A stretch of 64,000 nucleotides of DNA from Catellatospora sp. KI3 (lineage in GTDB: Bacteria > Actinomycetota > Actinomycetes > Mycobacteriales > Micromonosporaceae): assembly GCF_029948125.1 (NCBI RefSeq), contig NZ_JASAMB010000005.1, forward strand, positions 62,001 through 126,000, given 5' to 3'. The translations under genes and the position numbers were made by a program. The notes under the pieces were generated by a model that saw nothing but the letters and a program-made list of their open reading frames with translations, ran no database searches and was not told the origin of the DNA. This document shows, piece by piece, positions 25,097 to 36,944 of the stretch; positions within the stretch are counted from its first letter, which is position 1, and each line of letters opens with the position of its first letter.

Positions 25097-28000
25097 ATGA
25101 GCCAGGATGGGGTATTTGCGGATGCCGTGGCAGTCATTGGTATGAGCTGCCGGTTCGCCCCCGACCTCGATTCGCTCGACAAGTTCTGGGCGTTCATCAG
25201 CGCGGGCTCGACCGCGATCAGCGACATGCCCGACAAGCGCTGGGACCCGTACGGCGCGACCAGCCCGCAGGCCACCGCGATCCTCCGCAAGACCACGCGC
25301 AAGGGGTCGTACCTGACCGACATCGAGGGGTTCGACGCCGACTTCTTCGGCATCTCCCCGCGTGAGGCGGACTACCTCGACCCGCAGCAGCGAATCGTGC
25401 TCGAACTCGCGTGGGAGGCGCTGGAGAACGCCGGTGTCCCGCCGCTGTCGCTGCGCGGCACCGACGCGGGCGTGTTCGTCGCCGCGAACTCCAACGACTA
25501 CGGTCGCCGACTCCTGGAGGACATCACCCGCACCGGCGCCTGGGCCGTCAACGGCACCACCTACTACGGCATCGCCAACCGCATCTCCTACTTCCTGGAC
25601 CTGCGGGGGCCGAGCATCGCCGTCGACACCGCGTGCGCCGGCTCGCTGACCGCGCTGCACGTGGCGTGCCAGAGCCTGCGTACCGGTGAGTCGCCGGTGG
25701 CGATCGTGGGCGGCATCAACATCATCGCCACGCCGGCGCTGAACGTGGCGCTGGACGCGGCCGGGGCCACCACGGCCGACGGCTGGAGCAAGGCCTTCGA
25801 CGCCGCCGCCGACGGCTACGGCCGCGGTGAGGGCGCCGGCGTGGTCGTGCTCAAGCGGCTGGCCGACGCCCAGCGCGACGGCGACCCGGTCCTGGCGGTC
25901 ATCCGCGGCAGCGGCGTGTTCCAGGACGGACGCTCCGAGGGCATGATGGCGCCCAACGGATCGGCGCAGGAGCACATGCTCCGCCGGGCGTACGAGCGGG
26001 CCGGCATCTCCCCGGCCGAGGTCGACTACGTCGAGGCGCACGGCACCGGTACCCCCGTCGGCGACCGCGAGGAGGCGCAGGCCCTGTCGGCCGTGTTCGG
26101 CGCCGACCGCCCGGCCGACAAGCCGTGCCTCATCGGCTCGGTCAAGCCCAACATCGGCCACACCGAGGCGGGCTCCGGCATCGCCGGCGTCATCAAGACG
26201 GTGCTGGCGCTGCGGCACGAAGAGGTGCCGCCGAGCCTGCACGAGCAGCCCAACCCGCAGTTCGACTGGGCCTCCTCCGGCCTGAAGCTGGTCGACGGCC
26301 GTACCCCATGGAAGGCCAACGGCCGCCCGCGCATCGCCGGCGTCTCCAGCTACGGCGTGGGCGGCTCGATCGCGCACGTCATCCTGCAGGACGCGGCCGC
26401 GGTGGCCGGTACGCAGGACACCGTCGCGGCGGGCGCGGCGAACGCGCCGCTGGTCTACCCGGTGTCGGCGATGTCGGAGAACGGCCTCAAGGCCGTGGCC
26501 GCCGAGACCGCCGACTGGCTGACCGACAACGCCGGGGCCTCCCTGGCCGGGGTCGGGCAGACGCTGTCGCGGCGGCGCTCGCACCTGTCGCAGCGCGCGG
26601 CCGTGGTCGCGAGCACCACCGGTGAGCTGGCCGCCAAGCTGCGCGTCGTCGCCGAGGGCGGACGCGGCGCCGGCATCGCCAAGGGCCGGGCCGCGGCCGG
26701 CCAGGCCACCGGTCCGGTGTGGGTGTTCTCCGGCCACGGCTCGCAGTGGGCCGGGATGGGCCGGCAGCTGCTGATCGAGGAGCCGGTGTTCGCGCAGGCG
26801 ATCGACTCGCTGGCCCAGGTGTTCGACGAGGAGCTGGGCTGGACCCCGCGCGAGGCGCTCGAGTCCGGCGGCCCCTGGTCCAGCTACCAGGTGCAGGCGC
26901 TCACCTTCGCCATGCAGATCGGCCTGGCCCACGTGTGGCACCGGTACGGGGTGAAGCCCGGCGCGATCATCGGCCACTCGGTCGGTGAGATCGCCGCGGC
27001 CGCGGTCGCCGGAGCGCTCGACGTGGCGGAGGCGGCACGGTTCGCCTGCAAGCGGGCCAAGGCGCTGCAGCAGCTGCAGGGCGCGGGCGGCATGGTGCTC
27101 GTCGGCCTGCCGTTCGAGCAGGTCGAGCAGCAGCTCGCCGGGCGGACCGACCTGGTGGCGGGTATCGCCGCCAGCCCCACCTCCACCGTCGTCTCCGGCG
27201 ACCGCGAGGTCGTCGAGCAGGCGGGGGCGCAGTGGGCGGCGGAGGGGCTCACGGTCTACACCGTGGACACCGACATCGCCTTCCACAGCCCGCACACCGA
27301 CGCCGTGGTGGCGGAGGTGGCCGCGGCGGCGGCGCAGCTCAATCCGCGTCCGGCCCGGGTGCCGCTGTACAGCACGGCCCTGACCGACCCGCGCTCGGCC
27401 GACCTGCGCGACAGCTCCTACTGGACGACCAACCTGCGCCAGCCGGTCCGCTTCGCCGCCGCGACCGCGGCCGCGATCGAGGACGGGCACCGGCTCTTCC
27501 TGGAGATCTCGTCGCACCCCGTGGTGACGCACTCGATCAAGGAGTCGCTGTCGGCCGTCGACGTCGAGGACGCCACCGTGGTGCCGTCGCTGCGGCGCGA
27601 CTCCGACGAGGTGGGCATCCTGCTCGGCAGCCTCGCCGAGCTGCACGCCAACGGCGCGGCCGTGGACTGGACGGCGCTGCACCCCGGCGAGGACCTGGTC
27701 ACGCTGCCCACGATGGCGTGGCAGCACCGGCCGTACTGGATCTTCCCCGCGGAGGGGGAGAGCGGGTCGACCGGCGGCGGGCACAACCCCGACGACCACA
27801 CCCTGCTCGGCGGCCAGATGAGCGTCAGCGGCGCCCCCGCCCGCCAGGTCTGGCAGACCTACCTGGACATGGACTGCCGGCCCTACCCGCAGGACCACGA
27901 GGTGGTCGACGTCGAGATCACCCCGGCGGCGGTCATCATCAACAGCTTCACCGCCGCGGCGCAGCAGGACGGTCGCCTGCCGGGCCTGTCCGACATGGTG

Positions 28001-30373
28001 CTGCGTACGCCGCTGGCGGTGATGCCGTCGCGCACCGTGCAGATCGTGCTGTCGGAGAGCACCCTGCGCCTGTCCACCCGGATCGCCGACGCCGCGGTGG
28101 CCGACGACGACCACGAGTGGATCACCCACTCGACCGCGAACGTCGACTGGAGCCTCAGCGTGCCCGACGCGACGGTCGACGCCGCCGCGCTGCGGGCCCG
28201 CACCTCCGACGAGTGGACCTGGCGCCGGGTCGACGACATGTTCCGGCGGATGGGCGTCGGCGGGTACGCGTTCCACTGGGACGTGGAGGAGATCCGCCGC
28301 AACGACGTGGAGCAGATGGCGATCATCGACATCGCCCCGCCCCCGGCGAAGTACGCGCACAGCTGGGCGCAGGTCATCGACGGCGCGCTGACCATCAGCG
28401 CGGTGCTGGTGACCCCCGAGTACGCCAAGCACCAGTGGATGTCGTCGCACATCGACTCGGTGGCGTACACGGGTCTGCCCCCGGCCCGTATCACGGTGCA
28501 CTCGCGGCGCAACGCGAAGTCGCCTTCGGACACGGTGGACGTGCTGGTCGCCGACGAGACCGGCAAGGTCGTGGCCGAGGTGGTCGGGCTGCGCTTCTCG
28601 GCCATCCAGGACGAGGCCGGCAGCGTCGCCCCGCCGCGTGAGCTGGCGCACGAGATGGTCTGGCGCGAGCTGGACCTGTCGATCGGCACCGAGACCCGCC
28701 TGGCCAAGGCGGTCCTGGTCGGCGACGGCGCCACGGCGAGCTGGGTGGCCAGCCAGCTGCAGCAGGCCGGCGTCGAGGTCGCCCGGGTGTTCTCGCCCGA
28801 GGACCTGGAGCCGGTGACGCTCAGCCAGTACGGCGCGGTGCTGGTGGCGCCGGCGGCGCTGGTGGACGGCGAGGGTCCGGAGGCGGCCGCGGAGCGGTGC
28901 GCGTGGACGCTGATCCGCACCATGCAGCGGCTCATCGACGCGCAGACGGCCAACGAGCTTAACCCGGTGCCGCTGCCGCGGCTGTGGGCGGTCACCGACG
29001 GCGTCCGCGCCGCGGGCGAGGTCGAGGCGCTGGCCCACGGTCCGATCTGGGGCGTCGGGCGCATCATCGCCGGCGAGCACCCCGAGCTGTGGGGCGGCAC
29101 GCTGGACCTGGCCGGACGCGACGCGGTCACGGCCGCGTGGCTGCTGCCGGCGATCCAGCGCCTGGCCGGTCAGGAGGACGTCATCTCCGTCACCTCGACG
29201 GGGGTGGCCGGGGCGCGCCTGAACTCGTTCGAGCGCCCGGCCGACGGCACTGCGCTGCAGTGCCGGGCGACCGACACGTACCTGATCACGGGTGGTCTGG
29301 GTGCGCTCGGCCTGCTCGTGGCCCGCTGGCTGGCCGACCGGGGCGCCCGGCGCCTGCTGCTGGCCGGCCGCAAGGGCCTGCCGGCGCGCGCCGAGTGGGC
29401 CGGCATCACCGACCCGCGCACCCGCCGCCAGATCGACAGCGTGCTGGAGCTGGAGGCGCTTGGCGTCACGGTGAAGATCCTCTCGCTGGACATCACCAAC
29501 GAGGCCGAGGTCGCCGCGGCGGTGGACCCGTCCACGCACGGGCTGCCGCCGGTCCGGGGCATCGTGCACGCGGCGGGTGTCGTCCGCGACGCCATGGTGG
29601 ACAAGATGGACCTGGAAGGCCTGCAGGACGCCATGGCGCCCAAGGTGCTCGGCGCGATGGCCCTGCACCGGATCTTCCCGCCGGGGTCGCTGGACTTCTT
29701 CGTCCTGTTCTCCTCGTGCGGCCAGTTCGCCCGACTGACCGGTCAGGCGAGCTACGCGGCGGCCAACTCGTTCCTGGACACGCTGGCGGCGCACCGCACC
29801 GCCACCGGCCACCGCGAGACCACCAGCATCGGCTGGACCTCGTGGCGGGGTGTGGGCATGTCGGAGTCCATCGGCACCACCATGATGGAGGCCAACAGCC
29901 GCGGCCTGGAGGCCGTGTCGGCGGCCGAGGCGTTCCGCGCCTGGGCCTTCGCCGACCGGTTCCACGCGCCGTACCAGGCGATCCTGCGGGTCCTGCCCAC
30001 GCCGCCGAACCAGCCCCGGCTGCCGATGCTGCGTGAGCTCACCGCCACCAGCGACTCGGCCGGCGACGGCGACAGCCAGGGCTTCAGCCTGGACTGGAGC
30101 CTGTCGGACGACGAGCTGCGGGCCCAGGCGACCGCCGACGTGCGGGAGCAGGTGGCGATCGAGCTCAACCTGGGCGCCGAGGACGTCGACGCGCGCCGCC
30201 CGCTGGTCGAGCTCGGGTTCGACTCGGTGATGACGGTCGCGCTGCGGGTGCGCCTGACCCGCCGCTACGGCCTGGACCTGCCCCCGAACATCCTGTGGAG
30301 CAAGCCCACCGTCACCGCGCTGGCCCTGCACATCCTCGAGGGCCTGCGCGCGCAGGAACTCGCCGCGGTCTGA
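25097..30373 (+). CDS. Iterative type I aromatic polyketide synthase (6-MSAS-like)
   Basis: 1758 residues, ATG after AAGGAG. Domain order: KS (10-430; Cys180, His315, His355), AT (about 540-850; GHSVGE with Ser628, and AFHS, indicating malonyl specificity), a DH/thioester-hydrolase-like domain (about 890-1150; His934 in [11 protein letters not shown]), a core segment, KR (about 1390-1570; TGGLGALG and a catalytic Tyr at about 1552) and one ACP (Ser1710 in LGFDSV). There is no methyltransferase and no thioesterase. Length and order match bacterial synthases of 6-methylsalicylate and methylnaphthoates (ChlB1, PokM1, NcsB, AziB types). The intact KR argues against plain orsellinate. Chain length (tetraketide or hexaketide) cannot be told by eye. 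Confidence 0.95.
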   Translation: MSQDGVFADAVAVIGMSCRFAPDLDSLDKFWAFISAGSTAISDMPDKRWDPYGATSPQATAILRKTTRKGSYLTDIEGFDADFFGISPREADYLDPQQRIVLELAWEALENAGVPPLSLRGTDAGVFVAANSNDYGRRLLEDITRTGAWAVNGTTYYGIANRISYFLDLRGPSIAVDTACAGSLTALHVACQSLRTGESPVAIVGGINIIATPALNVALDAAGATTADGWSKAFDAAADGYGRGEGAGVVVLKRLADAQRDGDPVLAVIRGSGVFQDGRSEGMMAPNGSAQEHMLRRAYERAGISPAEVDYVEAHGTGTPVGDREEAQALSAVFGADRPADKPCLIGSVKPNIGHTEAGSGIAGVIKTVLALRHEEVPPSLHEQPNPQFDWASSGLKLVDGRTPWKANGRPRIAGVSSYGVGGSIAHVILQDAAAVAGTQDTVAAGAANAPLVYPVSAMSENGLKAVAAETADWLTDNAGASLAGVGQTLSRRRSHLSQRAAVVASTTGELAAKLRVVAEGGRGAGIAKGRAAAGQATGPVWVFSGHGSQWAGMGRQLLIEEPVFAQAIDSLAQVFDEELGWTPREALESGGPWSSYQVQALTFAMQIGLAHVWHRYGVKPGAIIGHSVGEIAAAAVAGALDVAEAARFACKRAKALQQLQGAGGMVLVGLPFEQVEQQLAGRTDLVAGIAASPTSTVVSGDREVVEQAGAQWAAEGLTVYTVDTDIAFHSPHTDAVVAEVAAAAAQLNPRPARVPLYSTALTDPRSADLRDSSYWTTNLRQPVRFAAATAAAIEDGHRLFLEISSHPVVTHSIKESLSAVDVEDATVVPSLRRDSDEVGILLGSLAELHANGAAVDWTALHPGEDLVTLPTMAWQHRPYWIFPAEGESGSTGGGHNPDDHTLLGGQMSVSGAPARQVWQTYLDMDCRPYPQDHEVVDVEITPAAVIINSFTAAAQQDGRLPGLSDMVLRTPLAVMPSRTVQIVLSESTLRLSTRIADAAVADDDHEWITHSTANVDWSLSVPDATVDAAALRARTSDEWTWRRVDDMFRRMGVGGYAFHWDVEEIRRNDVEQMAIIDIAPPPAKYAHSWAQVIDGALTISAVLVTPEYAKHQWMSSHIDSVAYTGLPPARITVHSRRNAKSPSDTVDVLVADETGKVVAEVVGLRFSAIQDEAGSVAPPRELAHEMVWRELDLSIGTETRLAKAVLVGDGATASWVASQLQQAGVEVARVFSPEDLEPVTLSQYGAVLVAPAALVDGEGPEAAAERCAWTLIRTMQRLIDAQTANELNPVPLPRLWAVTDGVRAAGEVEALAHGPIWGVGRIIAGEHPELWGGTLDLAGRDAVTAAWLLPAIQRLAGQEDVISVTSTGVAGARLNSFERPADGTALQCRATDTYLITGGLGALGLLVARWLADRGARRLLLAGRKGLPARAEWAGITDPRTRRQIDSVLELEALGVTVKILSLDITNEAEVAAAVDPSTHGLPPVRGIVHAAGVVRDAMVDKMDLEGLQDAMAPKVLGAMALHRIFPPGSLDFFVLFSSCGQFARLTGQASYAAANSFLDTLAAHRTATGHRETTSIGWTSWRGVGMSESIGTTMMEANSRGLEAVSAAEAFRAWAFADRFHAPYQAILRVLPTPPNQPRLPMLRELTATSDSAGDGDSQGFSLDWSLSDDELRAQATADVREQVAIELNLGAEDVDARRPLVELGFDSVMTVALRVRLTRRYGLDLPPNILWSKPTVTALALHILEGLRAQELAAV

Positions 30374-30383
30374 CGCCGCAGCA

Positions 30384-30420
30384 CCGGGCCGCTCCCGTCC
30401 ACCGGACGGGGGCGGCCCGG
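30384..30420 (+). terminator. Hairpin between PKS and thioesterase genes
   Basis: Arms 30384-30400 and 30404-30420 pair over 17 bp with one mismatch/wobble and a three-base loop. Lying between two genes of the same strand, it may end or attenuate the PKS transcript, or stabilise its 3' end. Confidence 0.7.
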
Positions 30421-30467
30421 CCGCGTCCACCATCATCCGCGCCGACGGGCGGCACCAGGAGGAACCC

Positions 30468-31157
30468 ATGGACACCGTCTACTGCTTCCACCACGCGGGG
30501 GGCAGCGAGTTCGACTTCGTCGGCTGGCCGAGGCTGAGCCTGCGCCCGCAGATCGTCGCGCTGTCGCTGCCCGGTCACGGCTCCCGGCTGAGCGAGCCCG
30601 CACTGTTCGACGTCGGCGCGATCGCGAACCGGATGGCCGACGAGATCGACACCGAGCGGCCGTACGGGCTGTTCGGCCACAGCTTCGGCGCGCTGGTCGC
30701 GTTCGAGGTCGCCCGTACGCTGCGCCGCCGGGGCCGGCCGCTGCCGGAGCGGTTGTGGCTGTCGAGCTTCCCCGCCCCCGGGGCCTTCCCGGTCCTGCCC
30801 CCGATCAGCCACCTGTCCGACCTCCAGCTGCTGGTGGCGCTGCAGGACCGCTACGGCGGCCTGCCGCCGGAGCTGTTCGAGTACGACGAGATGATCGCCC
30901 TGTACGCCGGCGTGCTGCGGGCGGACTTCACCGCGCTGGAGTACTACCGCCATGCGCCGGAGCCGCCGCTGCCGTGCTCGGCGGTGGTGCTCGACGGCAG
31001 CGTCCGGACCGTCGAGGACTGGCGGCTGGCCGCGTGGGCACGCCACTTCGAGGCCCCGCCGCCGGTCTTCCGGCTCACCGGCGACCACTTCTACCTGCGC
31101 GACCAGGTCAACGCCGCGACGATCGTGGCGATGCTGGTCCAGGCCGCCGAACGCTAG
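30468..31157 (+). CDS. Type II thioesterase (GrsT/RifR-like)
   Basis: 229 residues, alpha/beta hydrolase. Nucleophile Ser72 lies in GHSFGA; LPGHGSR and a C-terminal GDHFYL (catalytic His) are present, as in editing thioesterases of PKS/NRPS systems. CCAGGAGG precedes the ATG. It follows the PKS by 94 bases. Because the PKS has no releasing domain, it may help product release besides removing aberrant acyl groups from the ACP. It is a little shorter than typical (about 250). Confidence 0.92.
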   Translation: MDTVYCFHHAGGSEFDFVGWPRLSLRPQIVALSLPGHGSRLSEPALFDVGAIANRMADEIDTERPYGLFGHSFGALVAFEVARTLRRRGRPLPERLWLSSFPAPGAFPVLPPISHLSDLQLLVALQDRYGGLPPELFEYDEMIALYAGVLRADFTALEYYRHAPEPPLPCSAVVLDGSVRTVEDWRLAAWARHFEAPPPVFRLTGDHFYLRDQVNAATIVAMLVQAAER

Positions 31158-31254
31158 GCGGTTTACCGCCGGGGCTCCCGAACGTCCGGATCGCGCGGGC
31201 GCCGATTTGCCGGAACGCTCGGTGCGCCCGGCGGCGGCGCGCCAGAGTCGAACT

Positions 31255-31554
31255 ATGCAGAACCAGGATTGGGCGCAGATGCAGCAGGCACTGCGCGACA
31301 TCGACTTCCCGGCGGACAAGGACGCGATCCTCGCGCACGTGCTGGAGTACACCAGTGACGGCGGCGTGGTGAAACTGGCTCGGACGCTGCCGCCCGAGCT
31401 GTACCGGAACATGTCGGAGGTGCGCAGCTCGGTGCGGCTCGACCCGGCGGTCGAGGAGGGCACGACCAGCTGGCAGAAGGCCGCTCAGGCCCGCTCGCAC
31501 AACCGGCGGGTCGCGGCGTACCTGCGCAGCGTCCCGGACACCCGGCTCAGCTGA
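31255..31554 (+). CDS. DUF2795 small protein
   Basis: 99 residues. The N-terminal half (WAQMQQALRDIDFPADKDAILAHVLE) has the DUF2795 pattern of a short alpha-helical fold, and the C-terminus is basic. Its function is unknown. It sits 97 bases after the thioesterase and before a bidirectional terminator, and may be a chromosomal passenger. Confidence 0.78.
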   Translation: MQNQDWAQMQQALRDIDFPADKDAILAHVLEYTSDGGVVKLARTLPPELYRNMSEVRSSVRLDPAVEEGTTSWQKAAQARSHNRRVAAYLRSVPDTRLS

Positions 31555-31557
31555 TCC

Positions 31558-31587
31558 GGGCGCCGACGGCAAGGTCCGTCGGCGCCC
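31558..31587. terminator. Bidirectional hairpin terminator
   Basis: Perfect 12-bp arms GGGCGCCGACGG (31558-31569) and its complement (31576-31587) around CAAGGT, between the convergent DUF2795 and rmlB genes. Confidence 0.85.
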
Positions 31588-31596
31588 GCTGCGTCC

Positions 31597-32580
31597 TCAG
31601 AGGGCGGCGCGCGCCTTGAGCGGCTCCCACCAGTCCCGGTTCGCCCGGTACCAGTCCACCGTCGCGGCGAGGCCGTCCTCGAGCGAGACCTGCGGCTCGT
31701 AGCCCAGCTCCGCCCGGCTCTTGTCGATGTTCAGCGAGTAGCGGCGGTCGTGCCCCTTGCGGTCCTCGACGTATCGCACCGCGTCGTCCCAGTCGCGGCC
31801 GGTGGCGGCCAGCAGCCGCTCGGTGAGCTCCCGGTTGGTCAGCTCGGTGCCGCCGCCGATGTGGTAGACCTGCCCGGCGCGGCCCTTGGTCAGCGCGGCC
31901 TGGATGCCGCGGCAGTGGTCGGTGACGTGCAGCCAGTCCCGGATGTTGAGGCCGTCGCCGTACAGCGGCACGGTGCCCCCGTCGAGCAGGCTGGTCACGA
32001 AGAGCGGGATGACCTTCTCCGGGAACTGGTAGTGCCCGTAGTTGTTGGAGCAGCGGGTCACCACGACGTCGCAGCCGTGGGTGGTGTAGCTGGCCAGCGC
32101 GAGCAGGTCCGAGCCCGCCTTGGCGGCGGAGTAGGCCGACCGGGGCGCGAGCGGCTGCTGCTCGGTCCAGGATCCTTCTTCGATCGTGCCGTATACCTCG
32201 TCGGTGGAGACGTGTACGAACCTGCCCACCTTGCTGTGCCGGGCCGCGTCGAGCAGCACCTGGGTGCCCACGACATTGGTCTGCACGAATTGGGCCGGCC
32301 CGGTCAGGGCCCGGTCGACATGCGTCTCGGCGGCGAAGTGAATAACCGCGTCATGGCCCGGCATCAGCTCTTCCACCAGGGACACATCGCAGATGTCGCC
32401 CTTGACGAATGTCATTCTGGGGTCGTCGGAAACGGCATCCAGATTAGCGAGGTTACCTGAATAGGTCAGCTTGTCGAGAACGGTCGCGCGAACGTCGGAA
32501 TACCCGAGTTTTCCCTGCAAGAGGGCGCGGACGTATTCCGATCCGATGAATCCGGCGCCACCTGTGATTAGAAGTTTCAC
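31597..32580 (-). CDS. rmlB: dTDP-glucose 4,6-dehydratase
   Basis: 327 residues, extended SDR. The NAD motif GGAGFIG starts at residue 7; the catalytic STDEVYG and YSAAKAG (Tyr-x3-Lys) are intact, with CSNNYGHYQFPEKVIP typical of the family. It converts dTDP-glucose to dTDP-4-keto-6-deoxyglucose. It diverges from rmlA with only 48 bases between the starts, so the two are co-controlled. It supplies the RfbH/SpnQ-like enzyme at 36945-38249. Confidence 0.95.
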   Translation of the reverse strand: MKLLITGGAGFIGSEYVRALLQGKLGYSDVRATVLDKLTYSGNLANLDAVSDDPRMTFVKGDICDVSLVEELMPGHDAVIHFAAETHVDRALTGPAQFVQTNVVGTQVLLDAARHSKVGRFVHVSTDEVYGTIEEGSWTEQQPLAPRSAYSAAKAGSDLLALASYTTHGCDVVVTRCSNNYGHYQFPEKVIPLFVTSLLDGGTVPLYGDGLNIRDWLHVTDHCRGIQAALTKGRAGQVYHIGGGTELTNRELTERLLAATGRDWDDAVRYVEDRKGHDRRYSLNIDKSRAELGYEPQVSLEDGLAATVDWYRANRDWWEPLKARAAL

Positions 32581-32628
32581 AGCTCCGGAATATAGCCGAG
32601 AACTCGCTTTTTAGATAGAGTGCCGCCT

Positions 32629-33498
32629 ATGCGTGGCATAATTCTCGCCGGGGGGACCGGATCGCGGCTCTGGCCGATCACGAAAGCCGTTTCCAAGCAA
32701 CTCATGCCGGTATTCGACAAGCCCATGATCTATTACCCGCTCACGACCCTCATCGTGGCGGGCATACGCGAGGTGCTCATCGTCACCACGCCCGAGGAGG
32801 CCGACCAGTTCATCCGCCTGCTGGGTGACGGGTCGCAGTGGGGCATGGAGATCTCCTACGCCGTCCAGCCGCGGCCCGAGGGCATCGCCCAGGCGTTCCT
32901 GATCGGCGCCGACTTCATCGGCTCCGACACGGTCGCCCTGATCCTGGGGGACAACATCTTCCACGGGGTGGGCCTGGGCCGCCAGCTCGCGGCCTACCGC
33001 ACGCTCAGCGGCGGGCGCATCTTCGCCTACCCCGTCTCCAACCCGAAGGAGTACGGCGTGGTCGAGTTCGCCGACGACGGCCGGGTGCTGTCGATCACCG
33101 AGAAGCCCCAGGTGCCCAAGTCGCAGTACGCGGTGCCCGGCCTCTACTTCTACGACAACCGCGTGGTGGACATCGCGCGCGAGCTGAAGCCGAGCGACCG
33201 GGGCGAGCTGGAGATCACCGGGGTGAACGAGGCATACCTGGCCCTGGGTGAACTCTCGGTGACCAAGCTGGAGCGCGGCACGGTGTGGCTGGACACCGGC
33301 TCCTTCAACTCGCTGGTGCAGGCCTCGGAGTTCGTCCGGGTGGTCGAGCAGCGCCAGGCACTCAAGATCGGCTGTGTCGAGGAGGCGGCCTGGCGGGCCG
33401 GCTTCATCGACGACGACAGACTGCGGGAACTGGCCGTCCCGCTGTTCAAGAGCGGCTACGGCGACTACCTGCTGGACATCCTGGCCTACGCCCGCTGA
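32629..33498 (+). CDS. rmlA: Glucose-1-phosphate thymidylyltransferase
   Basis: 289 residues. The nucleotidyl-transfer motif [20 protein letters not shown] is at the N-terminus; [20 protein letters not shown] and [10 protein letters not shown] are also conserved. It makes dTDP-glucose from glucose-1-phosphate and dTTP. The ATG at 32629 starts MRGIILAGG, the family's usual beginning. It is the first committed step of the cluster's deoxysugar route and is divergent from rmlB. Confidence 0.95.
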   Translation: MRGIILAGGTGSRLWPITKAVSKQLMPVFDKPMIYYPLTTLIVAGIREVLIVTTPEEADQFIRLLGDGSQWGMEISYAVQPRPEGIAQAFLIGADFIGSDTVALILGDNIFHGVGLGRQLAAYRTLSGGRIFAYPVSNPKEYGVVEFADDGRVLSITEKPQVPKSQYAVPGLYFYDNRVVDIARELKPSDRGELEITGVNEAYLALGELSVTKLERGTVWLDTGSFNSLVQASEFVRVVEQRQALKIGCVEEAAWRAGFIDDDRLRELAVPLFKSGYGDYLLDILAYAR

Positions 33499-33514
33499 CC
33501 GGACCCGGGCCGGG

Positions 33515-33546
33515 ATCGGCGCGCCGCCCGACGGCGGTGCGCCGAT
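33515..33546. terminator. Bidirectional hairpin terminator
   Basis: Arms 33515-33528 and 33533-33546 (14 bp, one wobble) with loop CGAC, between the convergent rmlA and ECF sigma genes. Confidence 0.8.
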
Positions 33547-33576
33547 ACCGGCCGGCAGCTGTGGGATGCGCATCGG

Positions 33577-34784
<1,208 letters not shown>

Positions 34785-34788
<4 letters not shown>

Positions 34789-35153
34789 ATGTCCGCGCCG
34801 GAGGCGCCGAGCACCGGGCGCACCTCGACCAGGCCGAACGCGGCCTCAGGGATCCGGGCCGCGTACTCGACGGCACGCTCGACGTTCTCGACGTCGATGA
34901 GGTAGATGCCGGCCAGGTGCTCGCTCTGGTCGAACGGCCCGTCGGTGGTGCTGACGCTGCCGGCGCTGACCAGCACGCGCTTGGCGTTCGACGGGTCGGC
35001 CAGCGCCTCGGCCGCGACCATCTCGCCGGAGTTCTCGAGATCGTCGTGCAGCGACTGGTGCGCGGCGTAGCCCTCGCTGCGCTGAGCAGCGGAGAAGCTC
35101 TGCCAGGCGTCGCGGGCTTCCTTGTTGTGGTTGATCAGAATCGCGTACTTCAC
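34785..35153 (-). CDS. DGPF/YCII-domain protein paired with ECF42
   Basis: 122 residues from a GTG with GAGGAGG upstream. The YCII-related fold ends with a TTDGPFDQ motif, and LAGIYLIDVENVERAVEYAARIPEAAFGLVEVRPV is strongly conserved. DGPF proteins are the genomic partners and targets of ECF42 sigma factors; their biochemical role is unsettled. It is translationally coupled to the sigma gene. A second homologue lies at 58125-58505. Confidence 0.92.
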
Positions 35154-35190
35154 GGTTTCCTCCTCGGAATCCCGGTGGGGTCTTTCACGT

Positions 35191-35224
35191 GTATGTCGAA
35201 ACCGGGTCGGCGGTTTCGACATAC
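35191..35224. promoter_or_regulatory. Palindromic bidirectional ECF42-type promoter
   Basis: Perfect 13-bp arms at 35191-35203 and 35212-35224 around GGGTCGGC. Read on either strand they give TGTCGA, 17 bases, CGAC, matching the ECF42 promoter pattern (TGTCGA -35, CGAC-like -10) as I recall it. One direction leads to the DGPF-sigma operon (start 42 bases past the -10), the other to the MFS exporter at 35322. The symmetry suggests that one site fires both ways. Confidence 0.75.
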
Positions 35225-35321
35225 GGGTGAGCGGCGCCGCGGAAATTCGCGAGAACTCTGACCGAGTCTCCTCGCTCCCACCGATATGAGCGACCGCGTC
35301 TGACATAGAGAGGAACACCCC

Positions 35322-36848
35322 GTGAACACTCCCACCTCCCCTGGGGCGGCGGCGACGGCTCCCGACCCGCTGCGCTGGAAAGCGCTGGCGGTGCTGGGCC
35401 TGATCCAGTTCATATTCGTCGTCGACGCCACGGTGGTCAACGTGGCGCTGCCGCGCATCCAGGACGACCTGGGCTTCTCCGCGCCCGGTCTGGCCTGGGT
35501 GGTCAACGGCTACACCGTCATGGCGGCCGGCCTGCTGCTGCTGGGCGGCCGACTGGCCGACATCCTCGGCCGGCGGCGCATGTTCCTGATCGCCGCGATC
35601 ATCTTCGGCCTGGCCTCCGCCGCCTCCGGCGCGGCCAGCAGCGCGGAGATGCTGGTGGTCAGCCGCTTCGTCCAGGGTCTGGGTGAGGCGTTCGGCGTGC
35701 CCGCGGCGCTGGGCATCGTCTTCGTGCTCTTCAGCGAGCCCAAGGAGCGGATGAAGGCGGTCGGCATCTGGGGCGGCCTGTCCGGCATCGCCGGCACCCT
35801 CGGCGTGGTGCTCTCGGGTGTGCTCACGGACCTGGCCTCGTGGCGGGTGCTGTTCTACATCAACGTGCCCATCGTGCTGTTCGCGCTGATCGTCGTGCCG
35901 CGCCTGATCAAGGAGAGCCGGATGGTGCGCGACGGCAACCGGTTCGACTTCCTGGGCGCCATCACCGCCACCCTCGGCCTGGTCTCGGTGGTCTACGCGC
36001 TGCTGCAGGGCGTGCAGCACGAGTGGGGCTCCAGCGAGGTGCTGGTGCCGCTGATCGTCGGCGTGGCGCTGCTCATCGGCCTGGTCGGGATCGAGGCCCG
36101 CTCGCGGGCGCCGCTGATCCCGCTGTGGTTCTTCGGTGACCGCACCCGGGCCATCAGCTACGTGGCCATCGTCTTCACCGGCTGCGCCTTCTTCACGTAC
36201 GTCTTCCTGCTGACCCTGTTCCAGCAGGAGCTGCTGCACTTCTCGCCGCTGCAGGGCGGCCTGGCCAACCTGCCGCTCGGCCTGGCGATCGGCATCGGCG
36301 TCGGCCTGTCGACCGGCATGATGCCCAAGATGGGCGCCAAGCCGGTGATGGTGGTCGGCCTGATCGGCGCGGCCGTCGGCCTGTTCCTGACCAGCTTCAT
36401 CAGCCTGCAGACGTCCTACGTGACCGGCGTGCTGCCGGGCATGCTGCTGTTCGGCATCTTCTTCGGCCTGGTCACCTCGGCCTCGGCCAACACCGCGCTG
36501 CACCGGGTCACCGGCCAGGAGTCGGGCATCGCCTCGGCCGTGCTCAACGTCATGATGCAGATCGGCGGCGCGATCGGCCTGGCCGGCGCGGCGACCATCG
36601 CCCTGCGCTTCGCGGCCGGTGAGATCAGTGAGGGCGTGGCGCCCGACGTGGCCACCGCCAGCGGCTACGCGCTCGCGTTCCGGATCGCGGCGGCGCTGCT
36701 GCTGCTCGGCGGCCTCGCCACGATCGTGTTCATGCAGAACATGATGCCGTCGTTCCCGGGCGCCGCACCGGCGGACGGGGCGATCCCGGAGCAGGTCTCC
36801 GACGACAGCGACGCTCCCGCGACCACGACGCCCGAGCGCGTCGTCTGA
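35322..36848 (+). CDS. DHA2-family MFS drug exporter
   Basis: 508 residues with about 14 transmembrane helices. Antiporter motifs are present: FVVDATVVNVALPRIQDDL (motif D1), GRLADILGRRR (motif A) and a GIAGTLGVVLSGVLTD motif-C region. It resembles EmrB/QacA/Pur8-type proton antiporters and probably exports the cluster product or gives self-resistance. It starts with GTG at 35322. Its upstream region holds the ECF42-type palindrome, so export may be coupled to the sigma factor. There is a strong terminator after it. Confidence 0.93.
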   Translation: MNTPTSPGAAATAPDPLRWKALAVLGLIQFIFVVDATVVNVALPRIQDDLGFSAPGLAWVVNGYTVMAAGLLLLGGRLADILGRRRMFLIAAIIFGLASAASGAASSAEMLVVSRFVQGLGEAFGVPAALGIVFVLFSEPKERMKAVGIWGGLSGIAGTLGVVLSGVLTDLASWRVLFYINVPIVLFALIVVPRLIKESRMVRDGNRFDFLGAITATLGLVSVVYALLQGVQHEWGSSEVLVPLIVGVALLIGLVGIEARSRAPLIPLWFFGDRTRAISYVAIVFTGCAFFTYVFLLTLFQQELLHFSPLQGGLANLPLGLAIGIGVGLSTGMMPKMGAKPVMVVGLIGAAVGLFLTSFISLQTSYVTGVLPGMLLFGIFFGLVTSASANTALHRVTGQESGIASAVLNVMMQIGGAIGLAGAATIALRFAAGEISEGVAPDVATASGYALAFRIAAALLLLGGLATIVFMQNMMPSFPGAAPADGAIPEQVSDDSDAPATTTPERVV

Positions 36849-36890
36849 GCGGACCCGATCGGGCCGCACCCGAGCCGGGTCGAATATGGC

Positions 36891-36924
36891 GAGGCCGCCG
36901 GAGTCGAATGGCTCCGGCGGCCTC
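36891..36924. terminator. Bidirectional hairpin terminator
   Basis: Perfect 13-bp arms GAGGCCGCCGGAG (36891-36903) and CTCCGGCGGCCTC (36912-36924) around TCGAATGG, between the convergent MFS and dehydratase genes. Confidence 0.88.
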
Positions 36925-36944
36925 GTCGCGTGTGGCCGTAGCGG

